Positions 1 to 10,528 of a DNA stretch of 64,000 bases are shown in pieces; position 1 is the first letter of the stretch, and every line of letters starts with the position of its first letter. The stretch lies in assembly GCA_023213395.1 (NCBI GenBank), contig CM041465.1:57171741-57235740 (forward strand), read 5' to 3'. The position numbers and the translations under genes are program-made. The stretch comes from Cycas panzhihuaensis (Eukaryota; Cycadophyta). The notes under the pieces were generated by a model. The model ran no database searches. It was not told where the DNA came from and was given only the letters and a program-made list of their open reading frames with translations.

Positions 1-8
1 AGCCATAC

Positions 9-830
9 ATGCACGAGCAGCGTCCCCTTCACCCGAAGCTCTCTGCCGCCGTCAAAATGGGGGTTGAAAAGCTTCTGGATGCTGGGCTCATTACTTCCAT
101 TGACTACCCTAAGTGGGTCTCTAACATTGTCCCCGTTGCTAAAAAGAACGGGGCAATCTGTATCTGTGTCGACTTTCGCGACATCAATAATTCCTGTCCC
201 AAGGACAATTTCCCGTTACCCTTCCTTGATCAAATCATCGATCGCACCGCCAGATTTGAAGTGATGTCCGTAATGAACGGCTTCTCCGGCTATAACCAAA
301 TTCAGGTTTCTCCCGAAGACCGCCATAAGACGGCCTTCACTACTCCTTGGGGTACCTTCGCCTACAAGGCGATGCCCTTTGGCCTTAAGAATGCAGGTGC
401 TACTTACCAAAGAGCCATGCATTTTATCTTCCATGACCTCATTGACAACACGTTGGAGGTCTTCATGGACGATATGATGGGTCTCTCTCGCGTTAGGGCC
501 CATCACCCTTCCAACTTGCGCGCCATCTTTTCTCGATGCCGCAAGTATCACGTCAGTCTAAATCCGCTCAAGTGTGTGTTTGCCGTTACCTCGGGTAAAC
601 TCCTTGGGTTCCTTGTATCCAAACAAGGAATTCAGATCGACCCTGACAAAATCAGGGCGATCCTTGACATGCCGCCACCTAGAACTCAACGGCAGATTAA
701 GTCATTTCTAGGGAGACTTGGTTTTCTTAGGCGCTTCTTAGCCGATTTCGCTGTGAGCGCTAAACCCCTCACGAACCTATTGAAGAAGGGAGCCCCTTTT
801 GCACAGTCGACAAGACCCAAAAGGCCTTGA
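9..830 (+). pseudogene. Gypsy reverse transcriptase domain (Tat-like)
   Basis: Open frame of 273 codons covering most of a Gypsy RT. Visible motifs are CVDFRDIN near residue 53, the GFSGYNQI palm segment near 91, PFGLKNAGATYQRAM near 123 and the catalytic box EVFMDDMM near 150. The usual Y-x-D-D reads F-M-D-D here; both aspartates are kept. The connection segment with GFLVSKQGIQIDPDKI and the LGRLGFLRRF region follows near 200-240. The frame is lost just after residue 260, where the RNase H should begin. The chosen ATG is simply the first in frame; the true polyprotein starts upstream of the window. It would have copied the element RNA to cDNA inside the particle. It is now part of a broken pol. 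Confidence 0.88.
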
Positions 831-1345
831 AGGACTCAAGGAAGCCCTAGCTTCCGCTCCTACGTTAGCGCCTCCCAGGTTCGATAAGCCCTTCATCTGT
901 ACACCTCGGCCGGCAGATCCTTGGGCGCTATGCTAGCTCGGGAGGATGACTCGAGGCGAGAGAGCTATATACTTCATCGGTAGCACCCTCGTGGGCTGCG
1001 AGCTTAACTATTCCCAGCAGAAGGAATGCCTCTCCTTGGTCCCGCGACCAGAAGTTCGAGCACTACTTGCTCGGCAACACCACCAAGGTGATCGTTCAAT
1101 CCGATCCCTTGCGATGCTACTAACTCGTTCGGTTGTGGTGGGGATTTGGTCGTTGGGCCGTCCTACTCCAAGAATTTGACCTCCATATCGTTAACCGGAA
1201 ATCAAAGAAGGGAATGATAGGGGCCGAGCAACTCACGGATGCCCCTATCCCTAACTCCTTTGGTGCTCCGGGTTGGCGACTCTCTCCCGATGAGTCTATC
1301 TTGGCGATTAGGGAGCTTCTCCATTCGCTCATCGACAATGAGTGG
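831..1345 (+). pseudogene. Gypsy RNase H domain, frameshifted
   Basis: After the RT frame closes, RNase H segments can be read across all three frames: a segment ending in APPRFDKPF near 870, ELNYSQQKECLSL near 990, a YLLGNTTKVIVQSDPLR-like segment near 1065, then GRWAVLLQEFDLHIVNRKSKKG at 1145-1210. At least two frameshifts separate them, so no functional domain can be made. A 71-codon open stretch (1133-1348) ends with TAG at 1346. The order and spacing between RT and integrase are normal for Gypsy pol. Assignment rests on these short matches. Confidence 0.7.
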
Positions 1346-1360
1346 TAGTGCGGTGACATA

Positions 1361-2580
1361 GTGCGGTATCTTACCGACAGCAAGATCGCCGACGCTAGTA
1401 GTAAAGTTAGATCTCGTATTCGGACTTCTGCCAGGCAATATCTCCTCGTGGACGAGGTATTGTACAAGAGGTCCTTCGATGGGATCCTCCTCCATTGCGT
1501 CACTCGGCCAGCCGACCCGGTGCCAGCGAATGCCACCACGGCATTTGTGGAGGTCACTTTGGGGGCCAGTCTATGGCTCAGAGGATCCTCCGCATGGGCT
1601 ATTTTTGGCCGTCCCTTTTTAAAGACGCTCACGCCTTTGCTCTGAAATGTCGGCGATGTCATGAACATGCCAACATTTCCCATGTGCCTTTGGAGGCCCT
1701 GCATCCCATTGTTTCGCCATGGCCCTTCGCTCAGTGGGGACTAGACCTCATTGGGGCTATCTCCCCACCTTCATCGTCGTAGCACAAGTTTATCTTGACT
1801 GCCACGGAGTATTTCACCAAATGGGCGGAGGCCATTCCTTTGATCACTACCCCTGGTAAAACGGTTGCCACGTTCGTTTACCAGCACATCATTTGCCGTT
1901 TCGGAATTCCGGACGTCCTAATCACTGACAATGGAACTCCTTTCTGTAATAAGGAGATAGATGAGCTTTGTGAGAAGTTCAAAATTTCTCATAAGACTTC
2001 CTCCCCTTACTACCCTCAGGCAAATGGCCAAGTGGAGTCTTTTAATAAGACTCTTGTCAGCATTCTCAAGAAAACCGTTGCTCAATCCCAAAAGGATTGG
2101 CACCTTCAGTTGCCCTCCGCCTTGTGGGCTTATCGCACCTCTATCCGTTCCGCCACGGGAATGACCCCGTTCTCCCTGGTCTACGGTACTGAGGCGGTAC
2201 TCCCATTGGAGGTGGAGATTCCTTCCTTGCGAGTCTCCCTTCGAGGTTTCATCGACGAAGAGTTGATCCGTCGAGCTACTTTCTTGGACTTGAAGCTTTG
2301 GATGAGAGGCGGCTTAGCCGCTGTCGAGGCTAACCTAGCATCCAAAGCCCGCTCACAAAGGGCCTACGACAAACACCTTCGTTCCTGCCCTTTGTTTCCT
2401 GGGGACTATGTCCTCAAGCTCGAGTATCTCCATGACCGTTTGACCAAGTTCAAACCCTGATGGGTTGGTCCTTTCGTCATTATCGAATCCCTCGATAATG
2501 GTGCCTACAGGATAGCCACCCTAGAAGGGCTTGAATTTGAGAAAGCTGTTAATGGGAAGTTCCTTAAGAAGTTTTATGCG
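1361..2580 (+). pseudogene. Gypsy integrase, broken
   Basis: Fragments in two frames give a complete integrase. The zinc-binding HHCC segment lies at 1530-1665 (HHGICGGHFGGQSMAQ, then CRRC), followed by QWGLDLIGAISPP. The core runs 1795-2460 with ITDNGTPF and PQANGQVESFNK supplying the second acidic residue and the glutamate. The first catalytic position reads ATEYFTKW where the family has ATDYFTKW, so the first aspartate is replaced by glutamate. TGA at 2458-2460 interrupts before WVGPF, and the C-terminal segment continues in frame to a stop at 2578-2580. The TGA sits where an arginine CGA would fit, consistent with CpG decay. A TAG also separates the zinc region from the core near 1780. 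Confidence 0.85.
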
Positions 2581-3249
2581 TGATCTCTCGGCGATCTCTT
2601 CGCCCTGCTCCGAAATGAGCCTAAACTACCACCTTGGTTGTCCCCATTCTTCCCAACCACGGGTAGAATGGCAATTTTAGATGGATCCTTCCTCTTGTTT
2701 CTGGTTCCTTCCGCGGAACCCGCGTTCCCATACCTCCTCGGGAACTTTTGTCTTCCTGCTTGGGCATTCCCCAATCTGGACGACGCTTTGGAGCATCGTC
2801 GCTCCTCTCTCCTATCTGCCGTTTCCTTCGCATATTCCGCTATGCTCTTCTGTAGACGTGTATGCTGCTCTATCCTCTAACCTCACACCTCTCTGTCGTC
2901 TCCACTCACGACGTGTGTGTGTGCTCCTGTTAGACATATAGCCATACATGGAAGGAAACATGTGCACCATACAACAAAATATTCATAACATAAAATATCT
3001 ACAGCATAACATTTACAACATACAAAATAAACATACATGTCATCCACACATGATACATCATACACAGCATCTCATATCCAATGGGGTTCCAATTACCGCA
3101 CATGTATATATATACATCCAAAAATCATGTCACATCATACATCTGGGAAGCCGGTGTCCTTGCAGGGGGGGTACAATCATATGATCCTATATATGACCCC
3201 CTGGAGGCCCGTGCTTTCCCCTGCCAGAATCATATGTACATATCCTGCT
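2581..3249. other. Non-coding spacer
   Basis: No gene recognised. Around 2930-3130 it is AT-rich and low in complexity with repeated CATACA/CATAAC words. It lies between the stop of the integrase and the 3' end of the antisense gene, so it probably holds that gene's 3' untranslated region. Confidence 0.5.
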
Positions 3250-3783
3250 CTACTGCTGCCCCGCTCCTGGGGTATCATCTCCCGGTCTGTGTGATCCCTC
3301 TCCTGGGGACCACATCCCTCCGAGACTCCTCCTGGGCCTCCGCGAGCTGCCCGCCTCGCTCGCCTCGTCTCGTGGTCGTCTCGGGGTCGTCGCCGCCGTG
3401 TGGGTATGTGTCCTACTCCGGCTCAACCTCGACGCTATCTGTGCTACCAGCTGATCGTATCGGGCCTGGATACGATCCCTCTCTCCTTGGAGTGCTTCCT
3501 CCGTCACCCAGAGACGCTCTGTGACCACCGCTAGCTGGACTCTGTTCCCGGCATCTTCGCCTGCTCTGCCCTGTGCCTCTAGAGCCTGCACCCGTCTGCG
3601 TAGCTCGTCCCTCTCGCGCCTCGCATCATCCCTCTCCTACTGCAGTCGTCCCTGGGATGTCACGTGCTCTCGGGACTCGGCAGCCCATATGTCCCTCGCC
3701 CTCACCAACATACACCTGAGGGAATATCTCCCTCACCACAGCCTCTACCAATCTCTGGATCTCTGCTGCACCTGCCAATACAA
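3250..3783 (-). pseudogene. Antisense PMD-like gene, C-terminal coiled-coil exon
   Basis: On minus, a good acceptor (TTGTATTGGCAG, at + 3769-3780) precedes a segment reading AAEIQRLVEAVVREIFPQ. In a second frame a heptad-like charged stretch follows: ARRERDELRRRVQALEAQ, then VQLAVVTERLWVTEEALQ and ERDRIQARYDQL. It ends in a basic SRSRTHTHTAATT segment and a stop at 3250. The pattern of leucines with alternating Arg/Glu suggests a coiled coil. One in-frame TAG (from CAG by the look of it) near + 3640 and a frame change near 3720 show decay. It is joined by inference to the acidic exon upstream through a matching donor. I do not recognise this tail in a named family. Confidence 0.5.
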
Positions 3784-3884
3784 CATGCCATGTGTCAGTT
3801 TACATCTCACCATATACTATGATCAAATCAAACCAAACATCTATCTGGATGCCAAACGACTCTGGAAAGGGTTAGGTCTCACCT

Positions 3885-4640
3885 GCTGTGGCCGCTGGCT
3901 CCTCTGGTCGCGCGGCATCCTCCCCTCCTAGCTCTCCGCCAGCTGCGGGTGCCTCATCCTCTGGCACCTCCTCTGCCTGGGCCTCTCTCCTCGTGGGGGT
4001 GGGCCCAGCTCTCGCCCCTCCGGATCCCATCACGATCCGCAGCCTGCGGGCCCTGGTCATTGGTCCCCTGACCTCGCCCTGTGCTCCAGACGGTCCTGCC
4101 TCTCCTCCGGCAGCTCCGGATGGACCCTCTGTGTCTCCTGCATCACGAGGGACTGCCTCCCCTGCAGGTCGTGACGGGCCAGCCCCATCGTCTCCATCAT
4201 CCCCGTCGTCGCTGCTGTCATCGCCTGCGGGCACTCCTGCTCCGCCCGCCTCGTCGTCACTATCCCACCTCACTGTCCTATAAGGCTCAGCTATGTAGTC
4301 TGGTAGGGTGAGGAGGTCTAGTGACATGGCCTCCACTGATCGCCGGACATGGGCCTTGTCCTTTGTCCCCCTCAGTCTCGTCTGCCACCTATGGACCATC
4401 GGGGCCTGCTCTGTAATGGGGTGTGGTCCCCCCGCTGGTGCCACTACCGCGAAGTGATCGAAGAACCAACACTGTAACGATTGTGCTGCTCGATAGTCCA
4501 CCTCTGCCGGTCGTCCTAATAGTATCCAACTGGGCGATGAGGTTCGCCGCTATCAGGGCTACCCAGTCCATCCTCTCGCCGGCCGGCGGCGCATCCATCC
4601 ACACACGGTACCTCCCTATAGTTATGTTTTCGGGAAATCC
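3885..4640 (-). pseudogene. Antisense PMD-like gene, middle exon with acidic region
   Basis: Reads YRVWMDAPPAGERMDWVAL in one frame, then after a frame change DYRAAQSLQCWFFDHFAVV, followed by HPITEQAPMVHRWQTRLRG and DLLTLPDYIAEPYRTVRWD. This is the kind of sequence seen in the second half of plant mobile domain proteins, though weaker than the N-terminal exon. A 120-residue low-complexity tail follows, rich in Asp, Glu, Gly, Pro and Ala (DDSSDDGDDGDDGAGPS). A canonical splice donor CAG|GTGAGACC sits at its end (+ 3877-3887). The strong GC content and codon bias differ from the AT-rich elements further right. Function is not known; mobile-domain proteins are linked to gene silencing in plants. 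Confidence 0.55.
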
Positions 4641-4697
4641 GGAACAGAATGCATAATATAACCAGTTTCCTCACCCGAGGAATCCCTGACATCGATC

Positions 4698-5039
4698 TTA
4701 TGCGGAGGGGCTCCCCTCGCTCCCATCTGTCACCTCACTGTAGAGCAGGCCCGCCTCCTGTCTTGTTGCCTCGGTCTTTGGCGGCGTCCCTAGTCTCACC
4801 GGCCTCCCTGTCGCCGGAACTCCCAGTATCCGCCGGATATCCCTCGGCGTGACCGTCACATCACCTACCTGTGGTAGGTGGAACATATGTCTCCTTCTGT
4901 CCGAATGGGACACTATATCAATCAACAGTCTCTGATCCGATGTATACTGAGGTGTCTTGAGGGCCTTGTACAGGCCACACCTCTGTAGGATCTCCCTATC
5001 CTCCTGTGTTGCCATCTCCATGTAGCTCAACATAGCCAT
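4698..5039 (-). pseudogene. Antisense PMD-like gene, N-terminal plant-mobile-domain exon
   Basis: A 113-codon minus-strand frame. Residues about 35-75 read LLIDIVSHSDRRRHMFHLP then VGDVTVTPRDIRRILGVP and TGRPV. This matches the start of the plant mobile domain (PF10536 type): a helix with W/H-F-HLP, then the E/D-x-T-x-T-x-x-D-x-x-x-x-L-G-L/V-P block and a G-x-P-V turn. Preceding residues MATQEDREILQRCGLYKAL fit the usual lead helix. The frame stops at 4698, and the next recognisable segment begins near 4640, so an intron or small frameshift lies between. The gene runs opposite to the flanking pol, with a TATA-like box at 5706-5716 upstream. The start codon is provisional. Confidence 0.62.
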
Positions 5040-5267
5040 ACCTACGTTCTCGCGGTTATCTCTGGCGAGCGACTATTCACACCAAAAACAACTCAAGTCA
5101 GTCTCATGTTAGTTACTGCCATCCCTTGCCCTCTCAAATCTCTCTCTGCCTGAGATTTGGGGCTCTTTTGGCCCTCGTGTCTATTTTTACGCCTTTACGC
5201 GCCCGTCTGCGCCAAACTTAGCGGTACCGCTAAGCTTGCCACGGGTCCCGCGGTGATTGTGGGCCCG

Positions 5268-5297
5268 CGGTAATGATCGGCTGCGCGATCATTACCG
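5268..5297. repeat. Perfect 12-bp inverted repeat
   Basis: CGGTAATGATCG at 5268-5279 is mirrored by CGATCATTACCG at 5286-5297 with a 6-base loop. It is GC-flanked and sits about 230 bases upstream of the antisense gene start. Function unknown; it could be a protein site or a relic of a small insertion. Confidence 0.7.
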
Positions 5298-5705
5298 TGC
5301 AACGATGATCCCAGAAGGACTTCCGCCAAAAAAACAAAAAAATATCTTACGGTGGACCCGTGGGGCCCAGGACGAGCTCTAATGCCTGGGTCCCGCCTCT
5401 TCTGGGTCCGATTCGGACTCGAAAGGCCTCAGGTTGCCCATAAGGGCACTAAAATCATGTAAAAGTCAGTAAAAACCAACAAACTTTGAACTTTGAGATA
5501 GGCTGGGTTTAGTGATATCCACTCACTGGATCTGGTCTCGCCACCGCCATGTCGTCCGGTCGGTCGTGCTGGCTCTCTCCGCCCTCCAATCTGACGGTCC
5601 GATCTCCCTCTGCGTGCCTCTCCGAGTTGGGCGCTCATTGCGTAAGGGAATGGCTCTGGTTTCGTACGAGAGCCGGTGAAAATGAATTCATTTTCCCGTT
5701 GATTT

Positions 5706-5716
5706 CCTTATATAGG
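5706..5716 (-). promoter_or_regulatory. TATA-like box for antisense gene
   Basis: The minus strand reads CCTATATAAGG, a near-ideal plant TATA box, about 670 bases upstream of the antisense mobile-domain ORF. It would place a start site near 5680. Orientation fits the antisense gene better than the + strand pol. Inference from sequence only. Confidence 0.4.
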
Positions 5717-6209
5717 TGGGGGTCCCAACGGGCACTTCCTCCGTTTTTGGTCTCGCGACAGTCGTTGGGACCGTCTCGTTGTCCTGATCACCTTTGCCTT
5801 CTGGCCCTATCGTCAATTGTGCCATACTGAGGCCCTTTCTGCCCTCCCTTGCAAGGGCATTTATGGTGCCTCATTATCGCGCTTTGCGGGGCCCTTACGC
5901 ATCGTTTTGCGCTACTCCGTGCTGCCCGAGTTTATACTCGTTTGGCTCGTTTCCACGACCCTTTCTCGCTCTTGGGGCCCCCAAAGGGAATGCCCCCCTG
6001 GGGGCATGTTTCGCTCCCTAAAGCGACCTTTGGCGCCCAGAGGCTTTCCTTCCGACCACTCTCGGTGATCGGATTGCTTGCTCTCGCCCTAGGTAACCTC
6101 ATTGCTAAGTCCTCCTACCCTTCACGGCCACCTTTTGCTTGCTTTTCGAGTGTTGCTCTCATCACCCATTGATTGCTTGGATTTTGTGTCACCTATGTCC
6201 GTCTACATC

Positions 6210-6602
6210 TTACAAGCCAGGCGGAAGCGCGGTAATCCGGAACCTTCGCATTGCATGGATTCTCATGACCCTTGGACATGATCTCCTCCGCTTTGGGATC
6301 TTCCTCCCAGAGGCTACCAACAACGGCGAATATCGGTTATTGAAGCCCTTACTGATGCCCTCCGTTTCCATCATGAATCCATTGTTTTGCTTTGCGACTC
6401 TCAAGTTGTGGTGTCTCATCTCACCCAGGTTTACCAGGTGCGATGCCCTCACTTGAGGACTCTTGCTTCTTTGCGCGGATCTCTCTGGCCCGCTTCTCTT
6501 CGTCGATATCCGGATATCCCTCGGGCCCTCAACGCTGAGGCAGATAGTCTCGTTCGCCTCATCCTTGAGCGCCGCCTTCCTCTCCTTGCTGACCGTCCCT
6601 GA
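6210..6602 (+). pseudogene. Second RNase H-like domain fragment
   Basis: Two overlapping frames give an RNase H fold of the type found as the additional RNase H in Tat elements. One frame reads LRFGIFLPEATNNGEYRLL. After a frameshift near 6330 the other reads VIEALTDALRFHHESIVLLC, then DSQVVVSHLTQVYQV and finally IPRALNAEADSLVRLIL. Candidate acidic residues are the E of the GEY segment, the D of LCDSQ and the D of EADSL. The first aspartate of the fold is not clear because the N-terminus is degraded. It is separated from the integrase by the antisense gene, an unusual position compared with RT-RNaseH-aRNH-INT orders. Confidence 0.65.
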
Positions 6603-9569
6603 GGCTTGTCCGGCCCTCCTGTCGCCCAAGCCCCAGGTTATGTCACTTTGCTTTGCGATCCGTTCGCACCTCCGAAACTTGGTTACTAATGAGGTAAAAC
6701 TATGGTACCTACTCTTTGCATGCTCTTCCGCATCTTTTGTAGTGGGGGCAGCCCCCTCACCTTTCTCAGTTTTCCAGTCGGTTCTCAGGTGGCTCATAGG
6801 CAGCCCCTATGATGTCTCCACCGCGCTTCGTATCCGCAGCGTTCGCCACGACACTCATGCGGCACCCTTGCCTTTGTTATGATCTGATTGATATATCTAT
6901 ATACACATGTACTCTTGTGGTTGTCTTTGCCCGGCATTCGCCATCGCACCGAGCTTCCGGCGAGGCTCTGCGCCAAGGCGATGTTTCCGGCTTCTAGGAA
7001 TGGATACGGAATCACCGACTCAGGTAAGTGTAGGTATGTTTCTCGCATTGTCATCGCTTTCATTTGATGAGTGTTTGCTTGCATGTCTGCATGTGTGTGG
7101 CTTCATGGGCGACTTTGTCGTCGTCCACACTTACGGCCTATGACGACTATAGCGAGGCACACTCCCGGTAGTGTGGCACCACTGGCCATTTCACTTCCGC
7201 ATCGCCCTCCTCGCCACGGATCCACTTGGTTTGCGCCACCTCACTTGAGTGTGATGACCCACCATCTTTTGGTCGACTTGCCACTCTATTCGAGCCCTAC
7301 TTTTGCTCCGTTGGACCCGTTTTCTGGCTTGTTTGCCCCCGAGTAGGTGTCTCAGCCCCCCATTGGCCCTTCTTGTCATACACTTTGACCCGGTGGTGGC
7401 CGAACCTATTTTGCCTCACGGGTTCGTCTGCAGAATTTCCATGATGCCGAATATTCAGCGATGCGCGGAGTTTGCGGCGATACGGTATCATAATTTGTTT
7501 TTAAAATCCGTAGTGGCAATTCGCATTTATTGCGAAGCGCCCGCGTGGCTCGCGACTTAATTCTCTCCCAGCCGTGCCCTAATCGCTCGCTTTAGGGTTT
7601 GGTTTGAATACTTAAGCCATTTTTGACTCATTTTTTAGGATTCTTTTGCTCACTTTTGGATTGCTCTTCAAGGAAACAACATTCTGCTCTGCTCTTCCCT
7701 GTTGTTTTGCTGCTATCACTGGACCTGCGTCCCTCCTACAGCGCCCTGCTCTCATTGGTGTGGCTAGGACATTCTCCCAGCCCCTCATGCACCTTGGAGA
7801 GGGCCCCTTGGAGTGGTTCGAGATCTTTGCCAGGCGGTCCACAAGTGCTCCAAGTGCAGTGTTTCCCTTCCCACCTCCTTAGCGAGGGTCTCAAACTGCT
7901 GTACCTCGAATCTGGGTTGATTTCTCGGCCCTCTTGGCTGCTCCTTGGTGAGGCAAGTCTCTTGCCTCCACTTTTCAGTATCTCTTGATTTACATTGTTT
8001 TCTTTGTGATATTAATGCTCCATCTACTTTGCTCCTTGCTTGTCCTTGTGAGTTTGGTCCTTTTCCTTTTAGTGGGTTTGTTTGCCATTGCCTTTGTGCC
8101 TCTTGCTGCGTTTCTTTGTTCAAGGCAGCGGCGTTGAGGGTTGGCATAGGCTTTGGGAAGGAGCTGGGTGGATTCCGTACCACCTTCCACGCTCCCTAAG
8201 CGGCTCTAAGCCCTCCAAAGCCTCCCTCTCGCCCCGTGCTGCCCTTGGCATGCAAACAAGGGTTCGTAGGCCCTCTTTTGGCCGCTAAAACCAGTGCTAT
8301 CACAAATTGCAGCGCTGATTTGAGGGCCTTTGTTCAGGTTTGGGCAACTTACATAAGTCCCAACCGCTAGTCTTTGCCTAACTTTCTTCATTTGCCCGGC
8401 TTGCTCCTCATAGCATCCCGGTTCGCCGTAGGTTTCCCTTGGCCCCTCTCTGCCTCTTTGTTGCTGTTTTCCAGCCCTTGCTCTTGGCCTTGCCCTCGCT
8501 GCCTTGTGGCTCTTGGGGGGAGGTTAGGGCGTCATTTGCGGGAGGTGGGCCACTCCGAGGCTTAGCGATCATTTACCCTTGCTTCGATTACTCTCTTTTG
8601 TGTACTTTCATCGTTGGATTGATACTAACACATGTGTATTTAGATTCATATTTGTATTATTTAGGCATATATTGTTGGAATCTTGTATTGCACGTTAGTA
8701 TCCTTCCTCCGGGAAGGAAGAGTTTGCCATTGCTTGCAGGCACTTGGGGAGCGTGGAGGATATCGTCCGTTAGCCTCGTTGCCGGTAAGTACCCTTGTAT
8801 ACATTGTACTTTCTTATTTCTTCATTTATTAGCTTTTGCTTCCTTCCTTTCTTTGGCATCGCATTTGTTTTTTTCGGGGAAGGTAAGGGAGCCCCTTTTC
8901 AATCCGCCGCAACATTCCGTATCCAACGCGCCGTGTGGAGTAGCTTTGTGCCCTTCGGGAAGGCCTTCGTCACGCACGCCCTCGGTCCAGGTGCACATCT
9001 TACTCTACATCGCTACCGCTCTTTTTTTCCTTTTTTGGTTTCTCCTTTAGTAATTAACACATCGGAAAACAAAAAGGGAAATTCAATCTTGTATTTGGTT
9101 ATGTTTCATTTGTTTTATTACACGCATCTTTGCCATCTATAGGAGAGGTTATAGGGACCCTCCTCCTCTACCTTTCCTCTTCTCCCCTTAGGCGCACAAG
9201 TTTCTTGCCTCCCGCGTTGCTTGTGTACCCGGTTAGCTTGTTTAGGCACACTCTTGACTTATTTTCCTTGGATCTTCTCCTTCCCCTTCCGGCCACCCAA
9301 GGGTGGGAGGGTCCTGCCCCTAGGTCAACCCAGGTTTGTCCTGCGCATCTTCACCCTTTGTTCGAAGTGGTGGAGGATCACTCGATAGTAGCCATATTCC
9401 ATTGCAGATCCCGAACTCGCTCGGCGCGCAGGCGCTCTGCATGGTAATTACTTTCCTCATAGGGCTCACCTTCAGTTATTTCACCACCCACTCTCACCAC
9501 ACCTATTAGTTAAGTAGCTATCCCGTAGATGCACGTCCACCATTCATCAATGGTAGCCATATTTGCTGG
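6603..9569. other. Unrecognised GC-moderate region
   Basis: About 3 kb without a gene I can name. Open frames up to 203 codons are present on + (8439-9050), but their composition is Leu/Ser/Phe-rich with no domain motifs and looks like random translation. Splice-donor-like words (CAGGTAAGT near 7020, CCGGTAAGT near 8785) occur but no exons could be built. It may be the 3' untranslated region and LTR of element T; no repeat pair proves it. Confidence 0.4.
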
Positions 9570-10528
9570 GACATACTTTTATGGTCAAAACAGACCATGG
9601 CAGCGTTAAGTATTTCCTTAATCAAAAGACTTTATCAAATGAACAACAAAAATGGGTGAGTAAATTTTAGAGCTTCAATTTTACTATTTTATACAAAAAG
9701 GGAAAAGAAAACATGATTGCAGATGCTCTATCTCAAATATCGGATGAAAAGAAGGAAGAATTTGCCCTACAAGCCATTTCTATAGCAACCCCTGATTGGA
9801 TAGGGGAACTCGCTTAGGAATATAAAAAGGATTCGACAACTTCAGAAGCACTCAAGGAAATTCAAAAGGGACGACAAACTGAATATGAACTATAGGGAGA
9901 CCTCATCTTATGAAAAGGGAAAATCTTCATACTAGTAGCATTGACACGAAAGCAAAAAATACTTGAGTAAGCACATTCCATTCCCACTTCAGGTCATATT
10001 AGGATTAACAAGACCTACCACAAATTACGGGACACATTTTTCTAGAAAGGAATGGAAGCAAATGCCTACAAGTTTGTGATCGAATGTGATACTTGCCAAA
10101 GGAACAAGGTCAAAAGTGTGAAAATCCCTAGGTTACTAGAGCCATTGCATGTACCATAACAAAAATGGGAAGAAATCTCAATGGACTTCATTATAAGGTT
10201 ACCCAAGTCAGAAGGTAAGGATGTTATTTTTGTCGTTGTTGACATACTAACAAAATATGCTCATTTTAGGGGGATTCAATCGGCAACAAAGTTTAGCCAA
10301 ATTGCGGAAGTCTTCATAAAAGAAATACATCGATTGCATGTGTTCCCTAAAGTCATAATTAGTGATCGTGACCCAAAATTTGCCAACCATTTTCGCAAGA
10401 TTTATTCAAATCTGCAGGCATGGAATTATCAATGAGTACATCATATCATCCCTAGACAGATGGCTAAACAAAGGCAGTAAATAAATGCTTAGAAGGTTAT
10501 TTATGAAACTTCACATCAGATAAATAAT
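9570..10528 (+). pseudogene. Chromovirus-type RNase H/integrase fragment
   Basis: Decayed Gypsy pol read through many stops on +. Near 9600 it gives VKYFLNQKTLSNEQQKWV, then ILYKKGKENMIADALSQI (RNase H end). GHIRINKTYHKLRDTFF and CDTCQRNKVKSVKIP form the HHCC segment, and EISMDFIIRLPKSEGKDVIF, VVVDILTKYAH and VIISDRDPKFANHF form the integrase core. The catalytic aspartates of FVVVD and ISDRD remain; the glutamate block is degraded. The best open piece is 10181-10435. The coding trace runs up to about 10515 and stops at the LTR of Copia H at 10529, which appears to have inserted into it. The 5' end at about 9570 is abrupt. Confidence 0.8.

Larger units (their letters stand above)
5040..6209. 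other. Spacer upstream of antisense gene
   Basis: No gene supported. Open frames here have no recognisable domain. It contains a perfect hairpin (5268-5297) and a minus-strand TATA-like box (5706-5716), and it would be the promoter and 5' untranslated region of the antisense gene if that gene is real. Confidence 0.4.
1..6602 (+). mobile_element. Tat-like Gypsy LTR retrotransposon, partial (element T)
   Basis: The window opens inside a Gypsy pol. RT, RNase H and integrase follow in order on + (9-2580). An antisense multi-exon gene (3250-5039) and a second RNase H-like fragment (6210-6602) follow. RT motifs (CVDFRDIN, MPFGLKNAGATYQRAM) are of the Tat/Ogre type as I know that lineage. The Tat lineage is known for a second RNase H and for extra, sometimes antisense, ORFs, which is why I treat the region as one element; that link is inference. 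No LTR was identified in the window, so the 3' limit is set at the last recognisable domain and the 5' end lies outside. Confidence 0.55.

Noticed and set aside
3888-4283. 131-codon + strand frame opposite the antisense acidic exon
   Set aside because: Pro/Ser/Ala-rich mirror of the minus-strand exon; splice signals and domain support minus.
3250-5039. Antisense gene as an ordinary bacterial-type ORF or contamination
   Set aside because: Splice signals, plant domain and placement inside plant retrotransposon sequence argue for plant origin.
8439-9050. 203-codon open frame on + in the 6.6-9.6 kb region
   Set aside because: Leu/Ser/Phe-rich translation with no domain motif, overlapping other open frames; looks like chance.
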